From an uncultured Ruminococcus sp. (GTDB taxonomy: Bacteria; Bacillota; Clostridia; Oscillospirales; Acutalibacteraceae): a stretch of 5,692 bases of DNA. The number at the start of each line of letters is the position of its first letter. The first letter of the stretch is position 1. The stretch covers positions 1-5,692 of the forward strand of contig CACYDK010000090.1 in NCBI GenBank assembly GCA_902773155.1, read 5' to 3'. Made by a program: the position numbers and the translations under genes. Under the pieces are notes generated by a model, which did no database searches, had not been told where the DNA came from, and was given only the letters and a program-made list of their open reading frames with translations. This document shows positions 1 through 5,692 of the stretch, in pieces.

Positions 1-639
1 CGCTACGCGCTTAAGCGCGACGGTCGAAACAACAAAGAAGAGCCATTCCACAGCGACAAAAACGCCGCAGAGAATAAGCGGATCGTAGTCCTTGGCTCCG
101 TCGCAGAAGGTCGCCTGTACGCCCATAAAAATATGAAAAAACGTAATAAGGATAAGAAGCTTATACGGCTTCATAGCCGGCTTGTCCTTTACCTTTGAGA
201 AGAACCAGCTCGACTGCAGCTCCTCGTGGAATTCCTCTCCGCGAAGAAACTCGAACTCACGGTTTCCGAGGCTTACTCTATCGTCGATGTTGACCTGCGT
301 TCTGCGGGTCGAAACGCGTTTTCCGTTAATATACGTACCGGTTTTCGAGCCGGTGTCGGTTATGAACCAGCCCTCTCTGCGTCGAAGCAGCACGCAGTGA
401 TTGCGCGAAACCGCCGAATCGTCGATGATGATATCCGAGCCACGGCTGCGTCCGATAGAATTCTCCCAGAACAATACCGGGATCTTTTCCCCGGAGTCAA
501 CATCACGAAACAGCACGAGCGGCCGCTCGTGACGGCGGCGGCGACGCATTGACGCGTAGCACTGATAGACTATAACAAGCACGTAAAGCGGCATCAGCAT
601 TCTGAGCGCCACTACCGCTATATCCATAATCAACGTCAA
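1..639 (-). CDS. FHA-domain membrane protein, 5' part; likely FHA-FtsW/RodA-type fusion (runs off left edge)
   Basis: The first 213 codons are visible and the frame is still open at base 1. From the TTG start, residues 7-29 form a hydrophobic helix, followed by an Arg cluster (R32-R36) that predicts a cytoplasmic continuation. Residues about 40-133 are an FHA domain: G63-R64-S65, S78-R79-N80-H81, D95-T-G-S98-K-T-G101-T and N105-G106. FHA domains bind phosphothreonine peptides. The Asn usual in the S-x-N-G-T loop is T100 here. Residues 161-179 and 187-208 look like two more membrane helices. TTG at 639 is chosen because AAAGGGTGG sits about five bases upstream; ATG at 627 is the alternative. 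The layout resembles clostridial proteins in which an N-terminal FHA region is fused to an FtsW/RodA/SpoVE peptidoglycan polymerase, but no SEDS residues lie inside the window, so that part is inference. The FHA call is firm. The gene is monocistronic at its 5' end, with its own promoter. Confidence 0.85.
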   Translation of the reverse strand, partial: MTLIMDIAVVALRMLMPLYVLVIVYQCYASMRRRRRHERPLVLFRDVDSGEKIPVLFWENSIGRSRGSDIIIDDSAVSRNHCVLLRRREGWFITDTGSKTGTYINGKRVSTRRTQVNIDDRVSLGNREFEFLRGEEFHEELQSSWFFSKVKDKPAMKPYKLLILITFFHIFMGVQATFCDGAKDYDPLILCGVFVAVEWLFFVVSTVALKRVA

Positions 640-679
640 GCCTACCACCCTTTCCAAGTAGCATAAATATTCATCGTAT

Positions 680-708
680 ATTGTACTCCAATCCGCGCTA
701 AAAGTCAA
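680..708 (-). promoter_or_regulatory. Sigma-A type promoter of the FHA protein gene
   Basis: Read on the minus strand, TTGACT (708-703) and TACAAT (685-680) are separated by exactly 17 bases. A start of transcription near 673 would leave a leader of about 35 bases before the TTG codon at 639. The block lies in the gap between this gene and the terminator of the preceding operon, which fits independent transcription. Confidence 0.8.
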
Positions 709-742
709 TCATAAAGAATTTATACCGACTCAGACAGGTAAA

Positions 743-756
743 GCGCGTTTTCGCGC
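743..756 (-). other. Small hairpin downstream of the fliB-like operon terminator
   Basis: GCGCG and CGCGC pair around a four-base loop, and on the minus strand the hairpin is followed by TTT. It lies six bases beyond the first hairpin (762-786), so it may act as a second, weaker termination hairpin. It could also be a chance structure. Confidence 0.35.
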
Positions 757-761
757 AGCAG

Positions 762-786
762 AAAACCGGACGGATAAACCGCCCGG
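762..786 (-). terminator. Intrinsic terminator of the lipoprotein/fliB-like operon
   Basis: On the minus strand CCGGGCGG pairs with CCGTCCGG (eight pairs, one of them G-U) around a five-base TTTAT loop, followed by TTTT. It begins 13 bases after the stop codon of the FliB-like gene and lies before the promoter of the FHA gene. The U-tract is short, so termination may be incomplete. Confidence 0.7.
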
Positions 787-798
787 CAGCTTTCGTTA

Positions 799-1704
799 TT
801 ACTCCCCGAACATGCGCAGATTGCTTTCGGAGTGCTCTATCTCCCTGCTGAACAGCACCGCGTTTTCAACAATTGAAAACGGCAGAGCGGCCGCGCTCAA
901 AACGGCGGCCACGGCAAGCCTCAGCGGAAGCGCGACCTCGCCGTCATATACGGAAGCGAGAAAATAGCGATATAAATAGTATAGAAAAATATTGCGGCTG
1001 TGTTCGCCGAGGGCTTGTCCCTCAAAGCGCAGCCCCTCGAGGGCTTTGCCCTTTTCGCTGAGCAGCTCGGGCTTTTTCGGGAGGATGGCTCCCTCCAAAG
1101 CGCCGCCTTTTGTAAGCTTCGGAGCGCTTCCGCGTGGGTTTTTGCAGAAATCCCGGAGCTTTTTTGAGTATTCGAGCAGCCCGGAAAGCTTATTGACGTT
1201 CACACTGTCCTGAAAAAAACGGGCGATTTTATCGCGCTCGGACTTGAGAAGAAAGTACAGATCCGCGTCGAGCTCGTTGATATCCGGCTCGCGGTCGTCT
1301 AGCTCGGTCTCGAAATCGAAGCCGTTTTCAATTATCAGCCGCGCGGCCTCGGGACAGGACATCGAGAGTCCCCTCTCCTCGTATCCGCCAAAGGAGACGC
1401 TGTAGCGCGGAAATCTCTCGCAGGTGCGGCAAAGAGCCTTTTCGCCGAGAGCGGAGTATATGTCGCACAGGTTATCCGGATTAAGAAAAGGGCAACGGCC
1501 GTTTTTGTTTTTAAAAACCGTATCGCCCTCATCGTCCTCGTACATCGCCTGTCTGAGTCTGTCGCCGATTTCGCCCCCTGCAGCGCGGTATTTGCGCGCG
1601 GAAGCTTCGTCAACGACGATCTCCCACTTCGCGCAGCAGGTATCAGGGCAATCTCCGGCGATACAGCGGAATTCGCGGCAGAACCGCGGACAGCTCACCA
1701 GCAT
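799..1704 (-). CDS. FliB-family protein (flagellin lysine-N-methylase-like, Cys-rich)
   Basis: This is a 301-residue protein. The N-terminal part is rich in Cys in the arrangement typical of the FliB / YkgJ-related family: C5, C9, C14, C19, C23-C24, then C71-P-F-L, C80, C92-x-x-C95 in a CRTCERFPRY segment, and C117-P. Such Cys clusters are thought to bind a metal or Fe-S centre. The C-terminus (YLYRYFLASVYDG, then a hydrophobic helix and FSREIEHSESNL) also matches the family. FliB of Salmonella methylates lysines of flagellin; no flagellar gene is visible here, so the substrate is unknown. ATG at 1704 is preferred over an in-frame upstream start at 1782: it begins directly with the conserved MLVSCPRF and has AGGGGA six bases ahead, whereas the longer form would overlap the upstream gene by 77 bases. 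The start is one base after the lipoprotein stop codon (TGATATG), so translation is probably coupled. A terminator follows. Confidence 0.82.
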   Translation of the reverse strand: MLVSCPRFCREFRCIAGDCPDTCCAKWEIVVDEASARKYRAAGGEIGDRLRQAMYEDDEGDTVFKNKNGRCPFLNPDNLCDIYSALGEKALCRTCERFPRYSVSFGGYEERGLSMSCPEAARLIIENGFDFETELDDREPDINELDADLYFLLKSERDKIARFFQDSVNVNKLSGLLEYSKKLRDFCKNPRGSAPKLTKGGALEGAILPKKPELLSEKGKALEGLRFEGQALGEHSRNIFLYYLYRYFLASVYDGEVALPLRLAVAAVLSAAALPFSIVENAVLFSREIEHSESNLRMFGE

Positions 1705-1705
1705 A

Positions 1706-2434
1706 TCAGATCCCCTCGGGGGTAAAGCGCGAGTACTCTGTGCCGTCAAAGATGAGCTTATCCTTTTTGAAGGAGTACTCAAAATCGAGCTTCATATCGC
1801 CCTGATAATCGTAGACCGCCTTAATCTTGCCGTTTTTCGCCGAATAGGTGTAACAGGTCTCGATGCTGATCGCGTTCGTGTACATAGTCCCGTTTTTATC
1901 AAAGAAGCAGATGAGTCCGTCCTCGCTCTTCCACCAGCCTAAAAGCTTGCTGTCGGTTTCGGGGTCTTTGGGAGGGTCGGGAACGAGCGTAAAGTCCGCT
2001 GCTCGCTCAAGCGTCATTGAATCGTCGTCCGAGCTGAGAACAAGCGAGCCGTCCTTTCTGAGGTCGTAGCTGTATGTTCCGTTGATCCCGAACACAAGCT
2101 GAGTCGTAATGGTCTGCTTTTTTTCGTCGATACCGAGCTGCGCGAGGTCTCCCTCTCCGCCTATAGCGAGCTCTGCGAGGCCGTCGTTCCTGAGCACATA
2201 AGTGATAAGATTGGATCCCTTTACCCTCCACGCGCCGTAGAGGTCGCTGTCGCCCTTATAAAAGCTGTCGAGATATTTTTCGAGCTCGGAGCTCTTTTTT
2301 GCCTTTTTAGCGGGCTCCTCTGAGGGAGCCGTCGTTTCGGGAGCCGAGGGCTTTTCGCTCTTTTCGTTGCACCCGGCCAAAACAGAGCAAAACGAGAGGA
2401 TCACGAGCATTGAGGCGAAAACTTTCCTAATCAT
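1706..2434 (-). CDS. Secreted lipoprotein with two similar C-terminal domains, function unknown
   Basis: This 242-residue protein is not a family I can name. It has a lipoprotein signal peptide: basic start, hydrophobic segment (about residues 6-18) and lipobox L19-A-G-C22. It should therefore be lipidated on C22 and anchored on the outer face of the membrane. Residues 23-49 are a Pro/Glu/Lys/Ser linker. Two similar segments follow, about 65-144 (LYGAWRV...DG) and 164-237 (LLGWWKSEDG...DKNGTMY...EYSRF). Each has a G-x-W start, alternating strand patterns and D/N-G turns, suggesting duplicated small beta domains of the kind seen in clostridial lipocalin-like lipoproteins. ATG at 2434 is chosen because GGAAGG (2449-2444) is nine bases ahead. 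ATG at 2440 is only three bases from it. The in-frame TTG at 2470 has no ribosome binding site and would lie ahead of the predicted transcription start. It is the first gene of an operon with the FliB-like gene. Confidence 0.82.
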   Translation of the reverse strand: MIRKVFASMLVILSFCSVLAGCNEKSEKPSAPETTAPSEEPAKKAKKSSELEKYLDSFYKGDSDLYGAWRVKGSNLITYVLRNDGLAELAIGGEGDLAQLGIDEKKQTITTQLVFGINGTYSYDLRKDGSLVLSSDDDSMTLERAADFTLVPDPPKDPETDSKLLGWWKSEDGLICFFDKNGTMYTNAISIETCYTYSAKNGKIKAVYDYQGDMKLDFEYSFKKDKLIFDGTEYSRFTPEGI

Positions 2435-2443
2435 TTTCATTAT

Positions 2444-2449
2444 CCTTCC
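2444..2449 (-). promoter_or_regulatory. Ribosome binding site deciding the lipoprotein start
   Basis: GGAAGG on the minus strand lies nine bases before ATG 2434 and three before ATG 2440. It makes the 2434 start most likely and argues against the longer TTG-initiated reading at 2470. Confidence 0.7.
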
Positions 2450-2472
2450 GATAATAGTTTTGTTTTTCAAAT

Positions 2473-2501
2473 ATTTTAGCCTTAACGCAAGGGATTGTCA
2501 A
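2473..2501 (-). promoter_or_regulatory. Sigma-A type promoter of the lipoprotein/fliB-like operon
   Basis: On the minus strand a perfect TTGACA (2501-2496) is followed after 17 bases by TAAAAT (2478-2473). Transcription should begin near 2466, giving a leader of about 30 bases. It is back to back with the guaB promoter; the two -35 boxes are 39 bases apart. Confidence 0.85.
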
Positions 2502-2540
2502 TATTAACGAAAAAAATAAATAAAAACCTAAATTTTCTCC

Positions 2541-2569
2541 TTGCACATCAGGTCGTGTTTTGTTATAAT
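2541..2569 (+). promoter_or_regulatory. Sigma-A type promoter of guaB
   Basis: TTGCAC (2541-2546) and a perfect TATAAT (2564-2569) are separated by 17 bases. Transcription should start near 2576, so the leader before ATG 2603 is only about 27 bases. That is too short for a guanine-type riboswitch or attenuator, so any purine control would have to act on the promoter itself. No clear operator palindrome was seen over it. Confidence 0.88.
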
Positions 2570-2590
2570 GTTAGACAAATTATCAGATAA

Positions 2591-4081
<1,491 letters not shown>

Positions 4082-4108
4082 TAATACGCGGTAATATTAT
4101 GATGACCT

Positions 4109-4150
4109 CAGAGCACTTCCGGGTTTTCGGGAGCGCTCTGTCTTTTTATT
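4109..4150 (+). terminator. Intrinsic terminator of guaB
   Basis: CAGAGCACTTCCG pairs with CGGGAGCGCTCTG (13 positions, one A-C mismatch and one G-U pair) around a six-base GGTTTT loop, followed by TCTTTTTATT. It starts 27 bases after the guaB stop codon and separates guaB from the sirtuin gene. Confidence 0.88.
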
Positions 4151-4236
4151 TGGTAGGAAATTACGACAAATAGTAATATTAATACTATACTATTTGTAAT
4201 ATTTGCAACCTTGATATATAGGTAGCTCCTACCAAA
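4149..4236. repeat. Nested inverted repeats in an AT-rich block
   Basis: The outer arms TTTGGTAGGA (4149-4158) and TCCTACCAAA (4227-4236) are perfect 10-base complements. Inside them ACAAATAGTA (4166-4175) and TACTATTTGT (4188-4197) are a second perfect 10-base pair around a 12-base spacer. The right outer arm also belongs to a local palindrome, GGTAG-CTC-CTACC (4221-4233). The block is far more AT-rich than the surrounding genes. It could be paired operator sites ahead of the sirtuin promoter, or the remnant of a small inverted-repeat element. No target-site duplication or transposase was found, and a T-tract overlap ties its left edge to the guaB terminator. Confidence 0.6.
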
Positions 4237-4241
4237 CAAAA

Positions 4242-4247
4242 TATAAT
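4242..4247 (+). promoter_or_regulatory. Candidate -10 box for the sirtuin gene
   Basis: TATAAT is a consensus -10 box. The base positions 16-18 upstream (around 4218-4225) give no recognisable -35 box; instead the palindrome GGTAG-CTC-CTACC lies there. The promoter may therefore depend on an activator. It would start RNA near 4254, exactly at the foot of the first leader hairpin. A second, weaker candidate is TATATT at 4249-4254. Confidence 0.45.
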
Positions 4248-4254
4248 TTATATT

Positions 4255-4380
4255 CTCCGCACAGTTTTCTGCTGCGCAGAAACGTGCTGAGGTGTTGTCC
4301 GGAACTTGTTTTGGGTAACAACACCCATACAACGTAGATGAGTAGCGAAATGCGCGCAAGGCGCGCCTTTCTTGTTATGC
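4255..4380 (+). ncRNA. Candidate structured 5' leader RNA of the sirtuin gene (unclassified)
   Basis: Three hairpins tile this stretch almost without gaps. Hairpin A: CTC/GAG (4255-4257/4289-4291), GCAC/GTGC (4259-4262/4284-4287) and TTTCTGC/GCAGAAA (4266-4272/4276-4282). Hairpin B: GGTGTTGT/ACAACACC (4291-4298/4318-4325), extended by CCGGAA/TTTTGG around loop CTTG. Hairpin C: CATACAA/TTGTTATG with one bulged T (4326-4332/4372-4379), then a one-sided 14-base bulge (4333-4346), then GAAA/TTTC and GCGCGC/GCGCGC around AAG. The foot of C abuts the AGGAGG ribosome binding site. I do not recognise a known riboswitch, and no T-box, guanine or SAM-I core motif is present. The structure was judged by eye, so a chance fold is possible. 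Confidence 0.5.
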
Positions 4381-4390
4381 AGGAGGCACT

Positions 4391-5110
4391 ATGTCAAGTA
4401 TTTCAGAACTTCAAACAATAATCGACACTCACAGAAACATCGTTTTCTTTGGCGGAGCGGGAGTAAGCACCGAGAGCGGGATCCCGGATTTCAGGAGCGT
4501 GGACGGACTCTACAACCAGAAATACGACTATCCGCCCGAGGAGATACTGAGCCACACCTTCTTTATGAAAAACGTCGAGGAATTCTACCGCTTTTATAAG
4601 GACAAAATGCTCGCCCTCGACATCATGCCGAACGCCGCTCACCTGAAGCTCGCCGAGCTTGAGCAGGCAGGAAAGCTGAAGGCCGTTGTTACCCAGAACA
4701 TCGACGGCCTCCACCAGAAGGCCGGAAGCAAAAAGGTTTACGAGCTGCACGGTACAGTCCACAAAAACCACTGTATGTCCTGCGGAAAATTCTTTGACGC
4801 GCGATATATAAAGGAAAGCGACGGCGTGCCGCGCTGCTCGTGCGGAGGGATAATAAAGCCCGACGTTGTGCTCTACGAGGAAGGGCTCGACGACAAAACC
4901 GTGCGCGCGGCCGTAAACGCGATATCCAAGGCCGACGTGCTTATCGTCGCGGGCACAAGCCTCACGGTTTACCCTGCTGCCGGAATGGTTCACTATTTTA
5001 ACGGCGACAAAATCGTACTCATAAACCGCGACCCAACGCCTATGGACGCTATAGCAAACCTCGTATTTCACGATAAGGTCGGCGAGGTGCTCGGACAGCT
5101 CAGAGCGTAA
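4391..5110 (+). CDS. Sir2-family NAD-dependent protein deacylase (sirtuin)
   Basis: Sirtuins remove acetyl or other acyl groups from protein lysines using NAD+, releasing nicotinamide and O-acyl-ADP-ribose. The 239-residue length is normal for a bacterial single-domain enzyme. Motifs seen: GGAGVSTESGIPDFRS (21-36, NAD binding), TQNIDGLHQKAG (101-112), catalytic H120 in ELHGT, zinc ligands C128-x2-C131 and C149-x-C151, KPDVVLYEE (156-164), GTSLTVYPAAG (188-198) and INRDPTP (211-217). The zinc site has C-x-C in its second half rather than the usual C-x2-C. The Y-x-x-R pair of SIRT5-type desuccinylases is not evident and the sequence resembles the bacterial class U/deacetylase type, so lysine deacetylase is the best guess. 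AGGAGG ends four bases before ATG 4391. It is probably co-transcribed with the HAD gene that follows, as no clear terminator separates them. Confidence 0.96.
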   Translation: MSSISELQTIIDTHRNIVFFGGAGVSTESGIPDFRSVDGLYNQKYDYPPEEILSHTFFMKNVEEFYRFYKDKMLALDIMPNAAHLKLAELEQAGKLKAVVTQNIDGLHQKAGSKKVYELHGTVHKNHCMSCGKFFDARYIKESDGVPRCSCGGIIKPDVVLYEEGLDDKTVRAAVNAISKADVLIVAGTSLTVYPAAGMVHYFNGDKIVLINRDPTPMDAIANLVFHDKVGEVLGQLRA

Positions 5111-5151
5111 ACAGCGTGACTATGTGCGCCTGACCGCCGCTTTACTACTTA

Positions 5152-5197
5152 TCCGCCCACGGTAAGCTTGTAAAGAAAATATATTTTCGTGGGCGGA
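5152..5197 (+). promoter_or_regulatory. Inverted repeat covering the ribosome binding region of the HAD gene
   Basis: TCCGCCCACG (5152-5161) and CGTGGGCGGA (5188-5197) are perfect 10-base complements around 26 bases that include the palindrome GAAAATATATTTTC. No T-tract follows, so it is not a standard terminator. The right arm contains GGGCGG and overlaps the start of GGAAAGG, the only purine-rich tract ahead of the HAD start codon, so the folded form would hide it. Confidence 0.5.
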
Positions 5198-5215
5198 AAG
5201 GCTGTGGCTATCATT

Positions 5216-5692
5216 ATGAAGTATAAGCTGATAGCGTTCGATGTCGACGACACGCTTCTCAACACAAAAAAGGAGATAACCCCGCGCACCGAAGCGGCTC
5301 TTTTGAACGCCCAAAAAAACGGCGCCCTGCTCACCGTAGCCTCCGGACGGCTCCCCTACGGAGTCAGACCCTTTGCAAAAAAACTAAAAATATTTGAAAA
5401 CAACGGCTACTATATGGGCTACAACGGCGGAGCGATAATGAACAGCCGCGACGAGCTGATCGGCCGCACATACCTCGATCCAAAATACATCGAGCCGGTC
5501 TACTCGCTTCTCAGGCCTACGAATATCACCGTGATTGTCAGTATCGGAGCCAAAATCTTTGCCGACAGAAAGGTGAACGCCTACACCCACATCGAGCCCG
5601 ACGTGATTGGCCTTCCGCTGAATCTCGTGGACGATATCGCGGATTTCGTCGACACCGATATCAACAAGCTGCTCCTCTGCGGCGAACCGGAC
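5216..5692 (+). CDS. Cof-type HAD-superfamily hydrolase, 5' part (runs off right edge)
   Basis: The first 159 codons are visible and still open at the edge. The N-terminus KLIAFDVDDTLL carries HAD motif I (nucleophile D9, general acid D11, T13), and TVASGR (40-45) is motif II with S43. The region after about residue 80, beginning NGGAIM, enters the C2B cap domain typical of Cof/YidA/SupH-like phosphatases, which hydrolyse sugar phosphates, FMN or similar small metabolites; the substrate cannot be told. Motif III Lys and motif IV GDxxND lie beyond the window. ATG 5216 is chosen because the family usually begins just before KLIAFD. The ribosome binding site is poorly placed, with GGAAAGG 14 bases away. 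An in-frame GTG at 5204 is the alternative and would have GGGCGG seven bases ahead. It lies 105 bases after the sirtuin gene, probably in the same transcript. Confidence 0.92.
   Translation, partial: MKYKLIAFDVDDTLLNTKKEITPRTEAALLNAQKNGALLTVASGRLPYGVRPFAKKLKIFENNGYYMGYNGGAIMNSRDELIGRTYLDPKYIEPVYSLLRPTNITVIVSIGAKIFADRKVNAYTHIEPDVIGLPLNLVDDIADFVDTDINKLLLCGEPD

Noticed and set aside
226..552. Plus-strand open frame of 108 codons opposite the FHA domain
   Set aside because: The minus strand here encodes a complete FHA motif set, so the plus frame is a shadow.
1705..1782. Longer N-terminus of the FliB-like protein starting at 1782
   Set aside because: It would overlap the lipoprotein by 77 bases and add 26 residues of no family similarity, while ATG 1704 has a good ribosome binding site and starts with the conserved Cys region.
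1424..1942. Plus-strand open frame of 172 codons across the FliB-like and lipoprotein genes
   Set aside because: It crosses the junction of two well-supported minus-strand genes and has no recognisable domain or ribosome binding site.
2435..2470. TTG start at 2470 for the lipoprotein
   Set aside because: No ribosome binding site precedes it, and it lies at or upstream of the transcription start predicted from the -10 box at 2478-2473. ATG 2434 has GGAAGG at good spacing.
4149..4236. Insertion sequence or MITE as a firm annotation
   Set aside because: There are inverted repeats, but no target-site duplication was seen, no transposase is nearby, and copy number cannot be judged from one window.
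4108..4359. Minus-strand 83-codon frame with a hydrophobic stretch in the guaB-sirtuin gap
   Set aside because: It begins inside the leader hairpins and runs through the AT-rich palindromes and the guaB terminator. The hydrophobic part is just AT-rich DNA, and no ribosome binding site was found.
4255..4380. T-box, SRP RNA or known riboswitch in the sirtuin leader
   Set aside because: I looked for the T-box TGGnACCGCG, the SRP GGAAGGnAGCAGC core, and the SAM-I, THF, guanine and c-di-GMP signature motifs, and found none. It is left as an unclassified leader.
4403..5071. Open frame of 222 codons on the minus strand opposite the sirtuin gene
   Set aside because: Antisense shadow of a well-supported Sir2 gene; its composition is typical of complemented codons.
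5152..5197. Intrinsic terminator between the sirtuin and HAD genes
   Set aside because: The stem is good, but it is followed by AAGGCTG rather than a T-tract, and its loop is long (26 bases).

Overview
The window looks like a chromosomal piece of a Gram-positive gut-type clostridium (Clostridia, probably Oscillospiraceae/Ruminococcaceae-like). This is inferred from sigma-A style promoters with 17-base spacers, strong AGGAGG-type ribosome binding sites, balanced to moderately GC-rich coding DNA with AT-rich intergenic DNA, and the gene set: an FHA-membrane protein, a FliB-like Cys-rich protein, a low-complexity-linker lipoprotein, GuaB, a Sir2 sirtuin and a Cof-type HAD phosphatase. No mobile element, CRISPR array, tRNA, rRNA or phage gene was recognised.

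Left part, minus strand. A gene running off the left edge (639 to 1) encodes an N-terminal membrane helix, an FHA domain and at least two more membrane helices. It resembles the N-terminus of the clostridial FHA-FtsW/RodA-like fusions. It has its own promoter (TTGACT-17-TACAAT). Upstream of it lies a two-gene operon read leftwards: a secreted lipoprotein with two similar C-terminal domains (2434 to 1706), then a FliB-family flagellin lysine-N-methylase-like protein (1704 to 799). The two genes are one base apart and end at a hairpin terminator near 762-786.

Centre. Divergent, near-consensus promoters between 2473 and 2569 drive the lipoprotein operon leftwards and guaB (IMP dehydrogenase, 2603-4081) rightwards. 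guaB is complete, has all its catalytic motifs and ends at a strong intrinsic terminator (4109-4150).

Right part, plus strand. A 309-base gap (4082-4390) holds the guaB terminator, an AT-rich block with nested perfect inverted repeats, a candidate -10 box, and about 125 bases that fold almost without gaps into three hairpins ending at the ribosome binding site of a Sir2 deacylase gene (4391-5110). A Cof-type HAD hydrolase (5216 to the right edge) follows after 105 bases. Its start region lies next to a perfect 10-bp inverted repeat that would cover its ribosome binding site.

The genes are mostly housekeeping or common accessory types, and nothing here proves a new multi-gene system. The most interesting unexplained item is the structured leader in front of the sirtuin gene. 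The lipoprotein-FliB pairing, with no flagellar genes in view, comes second.
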